Numbered from the stretch's first letter, positions 1-6,853 are shown. The stretch is 8,550 nt of DNA from Candidatus Bathyarchaeota archaeon (GCA_005888675.1 VBBA01000054.1:1-8550), one strand, 5' to 3'. Translations and numbers: made by a program. The notes: generated by a model from the sequence alone, not told the origin.

Positions 1-113
1 ACTGCTCCATCGGGACCACGACTCTAGCGGACATCATCTCACCGAGCGCTCAATGACGCAATAGTTCGCGCGGTCCGAAAGCTAAGACGGATTTTCTTTC
101 AAGCAATTGTACC

Positions 114-119
114 GGAGGT
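114..119 (+). promoter_or_regulatory. Strong Shine-Dalgarno sequence ahead of ATG 126
   Basis: GGAGGT lies six bases before an ATG at 126, near-ideal spacing. It serves the short leader ORF, not the dehydrogenase start at 193, which has no comparable site directly upstream. It is among the clearest ribosome binding sites in the window, so translation probably starts at 126 and may pass to the dehydrogenase by coupling. Confidence 0.55.
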
Positions 120-125
120 TAAATA

Positions 126-203
126 ATGACTGGACCTTCTGTATTTTCAGGGAAGCATACTGCAGAGTCTAGACGTTGCTCCGAACTCGAGTATGAAGGG
201 TAA
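126..203 (+). CDS. Short leader ORF (25 aa) overlapping the dehydrogenase start
   Basis: An ATG preceded by GGAGGT opens a 25-codon frame ending at TAA 201-203, 11 bases past the dehydrogenase ATG at 193, which lies in another frame. The peptide starts MTGPSVFSG and has no recognisable family. The overlap fits translational coupling, with ribosomes finishing the leader re-initiating at 193. Alternatives are a chance ORF, or a real N-terminus separated from the dehydrogenase by a frameshift. The second is less likely, because the dehydrogenase already begins with the normal family N-terminus at 193. No product function is proposed. Confidence 0.3.
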   Translation: MTGPSVFSGKHTAESRRCSELEYEG

Positions 204-1059
204 GGTTTGCCTGATCACCGGAGCGAATTCCGGTATCGGAAAAGCGACAGCACTTGAGCTTGCAGGTATGGGCGCGACATTAGTGATAGTCGCTCGTGAC
301 AAACAGAAAGGAGAGAATGCGATGTCGGAGATAAGGAGTGACACGGGCAACAATTCGATCGAATTGCTTCTTGCGGATCTATCGTCGCTCCAGTCGGTTC
401 GAGAACTGGCCCAACAGTTTCAAGCAAAATACTCCAAACTTCACGTTCTAATCAACAATGCCGGCCTATTCAACCAAAGGCGACACGTCACACCGGACGG
501 TTATGAGGCAACTTTCGCAATTAACTACCTTGCTCCTTTCCTCTTGACAAATCTCCTTCTTGACGAGCTTAGGTCGAGCACACCATCACGGATCGTCAAC
601 GTTTCCTCTGTCGGCCACTATAACGGACACATCAATTTCGATGATATTAACATGGAGAAGAACTACGGTGGCTGGAAGGCCTACCAACAGTCGAAACTCG
701 CCCTAGTATTGTTCACTCGTGAGCTGGCTAAGAAACTACAGGGGACGGGTGTTACGGTGAACTCTGTCCATCCCGGGACGGTCGCCACGAACATCTGGAG
801 TAGACCAATGGGACCGTTGGGTTTCATAATGGCTGTCCCAAAGCTGTTCATGACCAGTCCCAACAAGGGTGCGGAGACGGTGGTCTATCTTGCCTCTTCC
901 CCAGACGCCGCGAGTACGAGCGGTGAGTACTGGGATAAGTTGAAGGTGAAGAAGTCGTCAGAAGAATCCTACAATGAAGAAGTCGGGAAGAGACTTTGGG
1001 AAGTAAGCGAGAAGCTCACAAGCCTGGAATCCAGAGGGAACGTTGAGGATGCAGAGTAA
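193..1059 (+). CDS. Short-chain dehydrogenase/reductase, retinol-dehydrogenase-like
   Basis: A cytosolic NAD(P)-dependent oxidoreductase of the classical SDR family, 288 residues, close to the retinol dehydrogenase/WW-domain oxidoreductase-like subgroup. The Rossmann glycine motif TGANSGIG is at residues 9-16, and the cofactor-contact Asp at 62. NNAG is at 88-91, the structural Asn at 111, the catalytic Ser at 139, and the catalytic YxxxK pair at Tyr164 and Lys168, followed by HPG at 193-195. Arg35 after the second strand suggests NADP(H) preference. All catalytic positions are present, so it should be active, but the substrate cannot be read from sequence. The ATG at 193 is chosen because MKGKVCLITGA is the typical family start and the frame is closed upstream (TAA 124-126) with no ATG, GTG or TTG between. 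The charged C-terminal tail (about 250-288) is probably peripheral. Its end overlaps the next small ORF by 11 bases, suggesting an operon. Confidence 0.93.
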   Translation: MKGKVCLITGANSGIGKATALELAGMGATLVIVARDKQKGENAMSEIRSDTGNNSIELLLADLSSLQSVRELAQQFQAKYSKLHVLINNAGLFNQRRHVTPDGYEATFAINYLAPFLLTNLLLDELRSSTPSRIVNVSSVGHYNGHINFDDINMEKNYGGWKAYQQSKLALVLFTRELAKKLQGTGVTVNSVHPGTVATNIWSRPMGPLGFIMAVPKLFMTSPNKGAETVVYLASSPDAASTSGEYWDKLKVKKSSEESYNEEVGKRLWEVSEKLTSLESRGNVEDAE

Positions 1060-1300
1060 GAAGGAAGTATCAGAAAAAATTCGTCCTCATGTGCTTATCA
1101 AGAGGATAGAAGATTCGAAGATTCCTCTCGGAGAAGAAGATCGTAAGCTCCATTCGATCAAGGGAAAGGTGGAACAGGACGAGCCATTGTCGAAGGAGGA
1201 TGAGGCCTTCCTGGTCAGATTGGTTGAAAGGGCCAATGAATGGCAGAAAGGATTGACGAACTCATCGGATACGGATCCAGAGGACACTATGTCCGGGTAA
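1049..1300 (+). CDS. Small charged hypothetical protein (83 aa)
   Basis: Unrecognised family. From ATG 1049 it encodes 83 residues rich in Lys, Glu and Asp, mostly helix-forming, with no signal peptide or membrane segment. The first half is basic to mixed; the C-terminal end (SSDTDPEDTMSG) is acidic. The ATG overlaps the end of the dehydrogenase by 11 bases in another frame, so translational coupling is likely; a TTG at 1043 is a weaker alternative start. The TAA at 1298-1300 is followed in the same frame by an open, acidic reading frame to 1510. This ORF may therefore be the front part of a longer protein interrupted by one stop codon. Function is unknown. Coding status is supported by its position and overlap, not by homology. 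Confidence 0.6.
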   Translation: MQSKKEVSEKIRPHVLIKRIEDSKIPLGEEDRKLHSIKGKVEQDEPLSKEDEAFLVRLVERANEWQKGLTNSSDTDPEDTMSG

Positions 1301-1330
1301 GATTGGAGAACTAGGGAGCTATCAAAGAAT

Positions 1331-1510
1331 ATGGACGATAACGAAGCTAGCGAGAAGCCGGACAATGAGGAAGAAGATGAGGACCCAGAACTAGAACAGG
1401 AGACTGAGGACGAGTCTGAAGATCATGTTTCAGAGGAGATAGAGGAGAGAGAGGAGGAATCGGAACATGGGGAGGAGAAGCTGCCGAATCGGGCGAAGAC
1501 GTCTCGCTAA
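1331..1510 (+). CDS. Very acidic small ORF (59 aa), possibly the tail of the preceding gene
   Basis: ATG 1331 to TAA 1508-1510 encodes 59 residues, of which 29 are Asp or Glu by hand count. It is dense in Glu runs and ends in a short basic patch (KLPNRAKTSR). Such composition suggests an intrinsically disordered acidic protein or tail. The possible ribosome binding site AGGGAG (1313-1318) is 12 bases from the ATG, longer than ideal. The frame is the same as that of the ORF ending at 1300 and stays open through 1301-1330, so it could be the acidic C-terminus of one 153-codon gene split by TAA 1298. Low-complexity purine-rich DNA can also stay open by chance, so expression as a separate protein is uncertain. 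Confidence 0.42.
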   Translation: MDDNEASEKPDNEEEDEDPELEQETEDESEDHVSEEIEEREEESEHGEEKLPNRAKTSR

Positions 1511-1547
1511 TCGACTTGAGGACACGCGGGACTATCTTGTCTGACCT

Positions 1548-1709
1548 TCACTTGTGGACCATGAGCCAATTGCCAGATCTAATGCCGACATCTATCGACG
1601 CATACTCCAGCCCTGCTCTTAGCATAAGTTTGCTACAAGAGGTCTCATTACCCCGAGAAACGTCAAGAATTACATTCTTGACTTTAGCCAGTGTTTCCTG
1701 AGCACTTCC
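1548..1709 (-). pseudogene. Truncated 3' remnant of an FkbM-family methyltransferase gene
   Basis: Read on the minus strand, about 53 codons ending at TGA (1548-1550) align without gaps to the last 51 residues of the intact FkbM methyltransferase at the right end of the window. Identity is 34 of 51 residues and about 129 of 158 bases by hand count. The peptide runs through AQETLAKVKNVILDVSRG and ends SGNWLMVHK. Everything upstream, including the SAM-binding motif and the DVEGHE region, is missing. Similarity stops near 1705, and the response regulator's stop codon begins at 1725. Only 11 of the 29 base differences fall at third codon positions, fitting relaxed selection. No start codon or ribosome binding site makes it a likely gene. 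It may be residue of an old paralogue or of an insertion into an FkbM gene. Confidence 0.85.
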
Positions 1710-1722
1710 GGAAGCGTCTTCT

Positions 1723-2223
1723 CTAGCTTCGCACGACTTGGGCCGGTCGGGCTTTGTCTTTCACCTTGCGATATCGTCCCTCAACCCAATCCAACACCTT
1801 CTCCTCCGTAACGCTCTCTTCAGAGGACTGCTCATGGATCTGCTGGTCCACCATTCTCAGAAACTCTTCAGGCGGGACAGGTTTCACTAGGTACGCGTCG
1901 GCTCGAAGATTAACAGAGTTCACTGCGGTCTCCAGCGTCGGATAGCCGGTGATCATGATCTTCTTCGTCTTCGGATAGTTTTTGTGCAGGTTGGCGAGCA
2001 GCTCGGTGCCTTCCATGTCCGGGAGTTTTATGTCGATTACTGCGAGGTTGTAGGATTTGGTGTTGGACTTGTTTATGGCCTCATGCCCGGTTTCGGCGGT
2101 GTCTACATCGTATCCGCGTGGAAGTAGTAGATCGCGGAAACTGGCGAGTATTGCTCTATCATCGTCTACTAGTAGTATCCTGCGTTTTTCTTCCAATCTA
2201 GCTTCCGCGCCTATGGTGTCCAA
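1723..2223 (-). CDS. Single-domain (CheY-like) response regulator
   Basis: A receiver-domain protein of up to 166 residues that accepts phosphate from a histidine kinase, almost certainly the one encoded directly upstream. The acidic cluster DDD is at residues 20-22, the phosphoacceptor Asp64 in AVIDIKLPD, Thr92 in MITGYP, and Lys114 in DAYLVKP. All switch residues are present. Residues 120-166 form a charged helical tail with no recognisable DNA-binding fold, so output is probably by protein contact. Two TTG starts are possible. At 2223 the gene overlaps the kinase end by 26 bases. At 2194-2196 it gives MEEKRRILLVDDD one base after the kinase stop, with GGAAG a few bases upstream. The second gives the more typical N-terminus, so the first nine codons are doubtful. 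An FkbM remnant follows immediately. Confidence 0.93.
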   Translation of the reverse strand: MDTIGAEARLEEKRRILLVDDDRAILASFRDLLLPRGYDVDTAETGHEAINKSNTKSYNLAVIDIKLPDMEGTELLANLHKNYPKTKKIMITGYPTLETAVNSVNLRADAYLVKPVPPEEFLRMVDQQIHEQSSEESVTEEKVLDWVEGRYRKVKDKARPAQVVRS

Positions 2224-5200
2224 GGGGCAGTTCGATCAGTATTGACGTGCCTTTTCCAGCCTCACTCGTCAATTTGATGTTGCCTTCGTGAGCTTCAACT
2301 AGCCGTTTGGCAATGGGAAGTCCGAGTCCAGTCCCTTTGGCCCTGGTCGTGAAAAGGGGGTTGAATATTTTCGCTGCGACGTCTGGTTTGACTCCTTCCC
2401 CGCTGTCGATCACTTTGATTTGAACTGTCTTCTCTCCCCGCTGGACTTTTATTGAGAGACGACCCCCGTCGGGCATGGCCTGTAACGCGTTGGTTATGAT
2501 GTTTGTGAGAGCACGTCTCAGTAGGCTTCGGTCGGCCTTGATGTTCGTGCCCGGTTGAATATCAGTGATGACCTTGATTGTCGCGGGGATCTCAAACGAG
2601 GATAATACCTCATTTAACAAGTCGGCCGCGTCGACCTCGACCAACGTTGTCTTGACAGGTCTCGCATAGTCTTGCAGGTCCGTGATGATTCTATTCACGT
2701 AATCGGCCTGTTCTTGAACTGTAACTAAGAGGCCTAGAAGACCCGTGTCCGTCCCACTCCTAGCCTTATCCTTGGCAAGGTGGAGGGTATTGAGTATGGC
2801 CTGTAACGGGTTGCGCAGATCGTGTCCGACCATCGCAGCAGTTTCGCCTATGGCTGAGAGTCGGGTAGCGTCCCCCAGCTGATTGGTCCGTTCCTCTACT
2901 AGCCGCTCCAGGTTTCCAGAATCTGCGATCAGCTTCTCCTCCACCCGTTTGAGGCGATCAATATCTATGAAGCTGATGACTACGCCCTCGATCCTATTGT
3001 CCGCTGTGCGATAGGGCCTTATCCAATTTGACCACCAGTGCCCTAGGTTGTCGCGAATGTCGGCGTCTCTAGGAGAAACGGTATCGATCACCTCGGCTAT
3101 GTCCGAAATAAGGGTTGGAGCATCAATGTTCAGCTTAAGGTCTGAAAAGGAGCGGCCAATGTCTGTGGGCAACAGGTTGAGCAGCCTCTCGGCCGGGGCA
3201 TTGGCACGGCGAATACGCAAATCGCTGCCCAGAATCACGATCGGAATGTTGACACTGGTGAGAAGATTGTTGAAATCGTCGTTGGCCAGTGCAAGCTCGA
3301 TGTTTCTGTTCTGCAGCTCCTCATTAACCGTCGTGAGTTCCTCGTTTGTAGACTGCAGCTCCTCCTTCGCTGTCTCCAGCTCCTCGTTGGTACTCTGCAG
3401 CTCTTCGTTGCTCGACTGGATTTCCTCGTTAGCGGCTTTTAGCTCCTCAATCCCCGCCTCTTTCTCCTCTATTATAGACTGCAGATAATCCCTAGCAGAG
3501 GAAATTTCCTGTTGAAGTTGAACAACTTGACGTTTGCCTTGAACCTCGCCGTTTGGCAATTGTACCTTTTTCTCTCGGGTTCCAGTGGGAACCTTAGACG
3601 TTGCTTCTTCGAAAGTGATGAGTAGACATCCCCCCATCTTCAGCGGTAGCACCTCCATGTCGAGAGTGACGTATCTGTTGTTGGACAATATTCGTATCCC
3701 GTCTCTCCTTACAGCGGCACCTTCTTCCTTGGCCTTCTGAACTGCAGAACGGAGCTCCATCATTATCCCCTCCTTCGCCATTTTGAGAAGGTTGAGGCTC
3801 GCCTTGCCCGGAGATGGTTCGAGGAAGAGACTGGTGTGTCCACGGAATTGGACTATTTCCATATCGCTGTTGATTATGACGCTTGCAGGAGAGAATTTTG
3901 AAAGGAGGAGGCGGTCCGCCTCCCTTAGAACGTCGTTTTCAGTCGGATAGAGCTGTCCCGGTCTAGCCGAGGGTCTAGCGGTGTCCTTTGCTTCCCGTGC
4001 TTCCAGCCTGACTGGAAAGAACTCGACGGCTGGGGGAGCCGGCGTTACACGTTTTGCAAAGATTTTCTGTTTGAAATTGGCTGTTTTGAAGAGCCTTGAG
4101 AAGTTGCCGATGCTCTCGAAGTTCCCCAGTGCAAGAAATCCTCCGGGCTTGAGAGCGAAGTGGAGGATGGGGACCAGCTTCTTTTGTAGTACGGGTCCAA
4201 GATAGATCAGTACGTTCCTGCATATGATTAGGTCCATCTTCGAGAATGGGGGGTCTGCGATGACGTCCTGCTTTGCGAAGACTACCAGGTTGCGAATTGA
4301 TTTGTTGATCTGATAGTTCCCGTTGGAAGGAGTGAAGAACCTCCGGAGCCTTCCAACGGAGACGGAGGATGCGTTGGAATAGATTCCCTCTCGGGCCTTG
4401 CCGAGGACACTCTCGTTGATGTCAGTTGCAAAGATCTGGATGGCGGGTTTAACGGGAGAGTTGTCGAGAAATTCAGTCAGGCTTATCCCTAGCGAATAGG
4501 CCTCCTCGCCTGTGGAGCAGCCTGGAATCCATACCCGGAGAGGGTCGTTTGGGTTTCGGTTTCTTATGAGCTGTGGGAAGACCTCAGTTCTCAGTGCCTG
4601 GAAGGTCTCGGGTTCCCGGAAGAATCCCGTTACATGTATCAGAATCTCTTGGAATAGCTTTTCCGGTTCACTCGGATTTTTCTTCATATAGTCGACATAA
4701 TCTTCAAGCTTGGCAATTCTAAGGACCATCATACGCCTTAGAATTCGACGTCTAATGGTCGAATGCTTGTAGTTTGAAAAGTCTGCACCTGTACGCTCCT
4801 TCAATAGGACGAAGATTTTTCCAAGTTGGGAATGGGGTAGAAATTGCTCGGTCTTTTGCTCATCGACGAAGTATGGGACGTATGGGTACTGGCTTAGCCT
4901 GACGAGTTCCTTTGCAATGTCTGGTGGGGAGAGGACCAGGTCCGCGACTCCCGCGTGGATCGCGGCTCTGGGGAGGTCGTAATATTTTGCCGAGGTCTCA
5001 TCCTGTGCGAATGTGACTCCACCTTCTTGTTTTATCGCCCTCAGCCCATCAATGCCATCTACGGATGTGCCTGAGAGTATTACACCGATTGCCGCCATTT
5101 TCTTGTCTTCAGCAAGGGATCTCAGGAAAATATCGATGGGGGACTGTTTGGGAGCTCCCTCAAGGCGTCGTGTAAGGTAGAGTACACCCTTCAAAATGGT

Positions 5201-5587
5201 CATGTTAGTATTTGGTGGTATGACGTAGACGTGGCCAGGGAGAACTTTTATCCCGTCTGTGACCTCGATGACAGGTAGCTTCGTAGCCTTTGAGAGTAGT
5301 TCTGTTAACAGGCTCTTGTAGGTAGGGTCTAGATGCTGGACAAGGACGAGTGAAGCATTGATCTCCTCTGGAAGATATTTGAGTAGCTGGGAGAACGCTT
5401 CAAGCCCTCCGGCCGAAGCTCCTATGCCGACTACAGGAAAAGGTCGAGTTGGCCGCTTTGCTCCTTGAGGAGAGACTTCACCGCGCAGCCCTATGGTTGA
5501 CCCAGTATGGTTGGAACGCTTATTCTTTTCAAAGTCGGCCTTCGCTCCCCTTGCATTTTTCTTATCGGAAGCCGGTTTGCGGACCAA
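2198..5587 (-). CDS. CheB-CheR-PAS-coiled coil-PAS-histidine kinase fusion
   Basis: A soluble 1129-residue hybrid sensor with no membrane segment seen. The CheB methylesterase domain (about 50-235) has the triad Ser58 (GIGAS), His85 (VQH) and Asp177 (SVDG), and lacks the receiver domain of classical CheB. The CheR methyltransferase (about 248-512) has TGFFRE at 320-325, the SAM loop GCSTGEE at 356-362, FATDIN at 386-391 and RNVLIYL at 457-463. A PAS-like region (565-660) precedes a heptad coiled coil (688-772), in which EELQSTNEEL occurs twice; a second PAS follows (773-880). The kinase has H922 in GHDLRNPLQ, N-box Asn1033, G1 DSGEG (1061-1065) and G2 GTGLGL (1085-1090). All active sites look intact. 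The architecture is known; signal and methylation target are not. No methyl-accepting chemoreceptor is nearby. The TTG at 5587 is the only usable start after the upstream stop at 5597-5599. It is expected to phosphorylate the following response regulator. Confidence 0.97.
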   Translation of the reverse strand: MVRKPASDKKNARGAKADFEKNKRSNHTGSTIGLRGEVSPQGAKRPTRPFPVVGIGASAGGLEAFSQLLKYLPEEINASLVLVQHLDPTYKSLLTELLSKATKLPVIEVTDGIKVLPGHVYVIPPNTNMTILKGVLYLTRRLEGAPKQSPIDIFLRSLAEDKKMAAIGVILSGTSVDGIDGLRAIKQEGGVTFAQDETSAKYYDLPRAAIHAGVADLVLSPPDIAKELVRLSQYPYVPYFVDEQKTEQFLPHSQLGKIFVLLKERTGADFSNYKHSTIRRRILRRMMVLRIAKLEDYVDYMKKNPSEPEKLFQEILIHVTGFFREPETFQALRTEVFPQLIRNRNPNDPLRVWIPGCSTGEEAYSLGISLTEFLDNSPVKPAIQIFATDINESVLGKAREGIYSNASSVSVGRLRRFFTPSNGNYQINKSIRNLVVFAKQDVIADPPFSKMDLIICRNVLIYLGPVLQKKLVPILHFALKPGGFLALGNFESIGNFSRLFKTANFKQKIFAKRVTPAPPAVEFFPVRLEAREAKDTARPSARPGQLYPTENDVLREADRLLLSKFSPASVIINSDMEIVQFRGHTSLFLEPSPGKASLNLLKMAKEGIMMELRSAVQKAKEEGAAVRRDGIRILSNNRYVTLDMEVLPLKMGGCLLITFEEATSKVPTGTREKKVQLPNGEVQGKRQVVQLQQEISSARDYLQSIIEEKEAGIEELKAANEEIQSSNEELQSTNEELETAKEELQSTNEELTTVNEELQNRNIELALANDDFNNLLTSVNIPIVILGSDLRIRRANAPAERLLNLLPTDIGRSFSDLKLNIDAPTLISDIAEVIDTVSPRDADIRDNLGHWWSNWIRPYRTADNRIEGVVISFIDIDRLKRVEEKLIADSGNLERLVEERTNQLGDATRLSAIGETAAMVGHDLRNPLQAILNTLHLAKDKARSGTDTGLLGLLVTVQEQADYVNRIITDLQDYARPVKTTLVEVDAADLLNEVLSSFEIPATIKVITDIQPGTNIKADRSLLRRALTNIITNALQAMPDGGRLSIKVQRGEKTVQIKVIDSGEGVKPDVAAKIFNPLFTTRAKGTGLGLPIAKRLVEAHEGNIKLTSEAGKGTSILIELPLGHHRRGS

Positions 5588-5617
5588 AATCCCAGACTAT
5601 TAAGTGAAAACTGTCCG

Positions 5618-5625
5618 TTAATATG
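5618..5625 (-). promoter_or_regulatory. Candidate TATA-like box for the sensor kinase gene
   Basis: On the minus strand CATATTAA lies 31-38 bases before the TTG start, preceded by purine-rich CGAAGG, which could be a BRE. Archaeal spacing of about 25 bases from the box would start the transcript only a few bases before the TTG, giving a nearly leaderless mRNA. This agrees with the absence of a clear Shine-Dalgarno sequence. The call comes from composition and spacing alone. Confidence 0.35.
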
Positions 5626-5637
5626 CCTTCGAAGCCT

Positions 5638-5707
5638 CGGTCTATCCCTAGCTTAAGGTCAAAAACTGAAGCGGTCTCGACCTGTGACTGTTAAATAAGC
5701 TAGACCG
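5638..5707. promoter_or_regulatory. Interrupted inverted repeat in the divergent promoter region (candidate operator)
   Basis: The left arm (5638-5655) reads CGGTCTA, then TCCCTA, then GCTTA. The right arm (5696-5707) reads TAAGCTAGACCG, the exact reverse complement of the left arm once the six inserted bases are removed. The inner CTAGCTTA/TAAGCTAG match alone is a perfect 8-bp inverted repeat. A further CGGTCT half-site is at 5672-5677. The right arm overlaps the TATA-like box TTAAATA at 5691-5697 by two bases. This is what an autoregulatory or divergent-promoter operator would look like. Which protein binds is unknown; the AbrB-like protein and the response regulator are the local candidates. 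Confidence 0.4.
5691..5697 (+). promoter_or_regulatory. Candidate TATA-like box for the AbrB/MEDS-like gene
   Basis: TTAAATA lies 69-75 bases before the ATG at 5766. Archaeal spacing would place the transcript start near 5717-5722, giving a leader of roughly 45 bases. It is the best A/T-rich element between the divergent genes on this strand. No strong ribosome binding site precedes the ATG (only CGGA, about 8 bases upstream). Confidence 0.35.
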
Positions 5708-5765
5708 GGGTATTGAAGTGGGCTTCTGGTAACGAGACTCGAAGCAATTCAACGTCGGATCATTC

Positions 5766-6563
5766 ATGGTTAAGGAAGCAGCATCCAAGATCAATCGTGT
5801 AGGACCTCGACATACGCTCTATCTTCAAAAGGATCTAGTAGAGGACACCGCTTTTCCATTTCTTCTGAATGAGCCCTTGGCAGTCAAAGTTGAGGGCGAG
5901 AGACTTGTTATCGAAAGAGCCGGTATGCCAGGACATGCGGGATCAGATTTCATAGTCGGAGAAAAAAATGGTTCTGCAGTCGTCTCAATCCTGGGCGATC
6001 TGGGGTACGCGCCTGTGTTGTCGAGAGCAGAGAAAATCTATGACATGTTGAAGGAGGTGCACGAAGCGGAAACGCTGGATTTACGGATCAGGCGCATACC
6101 TCCGAAAGAGCACGCGATTCTCCTGTACAGAAGTAATGGTTTTCGGGACAGGATAATGTCAGAGTTTCTCGATCCTTCGATCGATGCTCCGATGGGTCTT
6201 CTGTCAGAGAAACATGTGGAGTTTGGGTCTGCAAAGAACCTGTTGTACAGCGAGATCCTCGGCAAGGGAGAGTGGTCGCTCTCAAAGCATATTCTCAGCT
6301 GGATTACGGATATAGAGTCATCAAGCAAGGCCCCGGGCCCGACCAGAATAGCGATCGAAGATATGTCTTGGTTTTTCGAGAACGATCTGGTTGGTGAAGT
6401 CGAAAAGTGGGAGCAAGAGATTACCCCCAAGAATAACGTGACAGTTCTTTGCGGCTATCGCACGTCTAAGCTGGACCAGTCTTGGATAAGAAAGGTCGTT
6501 GCTCTTCATAGTTACGTTATCCTAGACTCGCCCTTCAGGGTGTACCGGAAAGGTCAACAATAG
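5766..6563 (+). CDS. AbrB-like N-terminal domain with MEDS-like sensory domain
   Basis: A 265-residue soluble protein. Residues about 8-52 (INRVGPRHTLYLQKDLVED, then a hydrophobic strand and LVIERA) resemble the swapped-hairpin AbrB/SpoVT-type segment found at the start of many archaeal regulators. Residues about 114-258 resemble the MEDS domain (named from the DcmR sensory domain). It opens with EHAILLYRS (His116) and closes with VTVLCGYRTSKLD (225-237) and a conserved-looking His248 in VALHSYVIL. The middle (140-200) is short and divergent and lacks a clear nucleotide-binding loop. The likely role is a cytoplasmic sensor or regulator, perhaps binding DNA through the N-terminus; ligand and target are unknown. 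It diverges from the kinase gene across a 178-base shared promoter region, hinting at joint control. ATG 5766 is chosen because it gives this typical N-terminus. The domain calls are from memory of the families and moderately sure. Confidence 0.8.
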   Translation: MVKEAASKINRVGPRHTLYLQKDLVEDTAFPFLLNEPLAVKVEGERLVIERAGMPGHAGSDFIVGEKNGSAVVSILGDLGYAPVLSRAEKIYDMLKEVHEAETLDLRIRRIPPKEHAILLYRSNGFRDRIMSEFLDPSIDAPMGLLSEKHVEFGSAKNLLYSEILGKGEWSLSKHILSWITDIESSSKAPGPTRIAIEDMSWFFENDLVGEVEKWEQEITPKNNVTVLCGYRTSKLDQSWIRKVVALHSYVILDSPFRVYRKGQQ

Positions 6564-6732
6564 CCGCTTTCTGGTTTCGAACGGTTGATAAAACCGCCAT
6601 GACGTGACATGTGATATAAGGCCGCAAAGGAGTTCCTGATCGTTTATCGTCAATTATCCCGATACTGGGCCTTTGCTTCGAGTTTGAGCGGGACTTTTTC
6701 TTCGCAAGGCGTGGCTTGTCGTATTCCCGGTT

Positions 6733-6770
6733 TTGACATATTTGTACAAGAAGGTATATACGAAATTATA
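6733..6770 (+). promoter_or_regulatory. Promoter-like element upstream of the small-gene cassette
   Basis: TATATA at 6755-6760 and AAATTATA at 6763-6770, with purine-rich CAAGAAGG just before them, would serve as a BRE plus TATA box in an archaeon. TTGACA at 6733-6738, 16 bases before TATATA, would also match a bacterial sigma70 promoter. A transcript starting near 6780-6795 would have a leader of over 200 bases before the gene at 7007. Confidence 0.35.
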
Positions 6771-6853
6771 CACTCAATCCCGGCTCGGGTGGCGGGCAGT
6801 CCAAGCGGTTGATCTTGAACAAGTGACAAGGTTCCAGCTCGGCGAGCGAGCAG

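Noticed and set aside
1..125. Possible C-terminal end of an upstream gene (frames ending at 56 or 64)
   Set aside because: Both frames are too short and featureless to choose between; no recognisable protein.
215..427. Minus-strand ORFs inside the dehydrogenase gene
   Set aside because: Shadows of a strongly supported SDR gene with all catalytic motifs on the plus strand.
1516..1701. 61-codon plus-strand ORF over the FkbM remnant
   Set aside because: It is the antisense of the remnant; the minus-strand reading aligns residue by residue with the intact FkbM C-terminus.
3048..3488. 146-codon plus-strand ORF opposite the kinase
   Set aside because: Serine-rich shadow of the coiled-coil repeats on the minus strand, where the kinase is unambiguous.
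6582..6596. Hairpin CGGTT-gataa-AACCG as a transcription terminator
   Set aside because: Only five base pairs and no following T-tract; too weak to call.
6571..6845. tRNA-like fragments (GGTTTCGAAC; GGGCAGTCCAAGCGGTT)
   Set aside because: No T-arm with paired flanks, no acceptor stem and no cloverleaf could be assembled.
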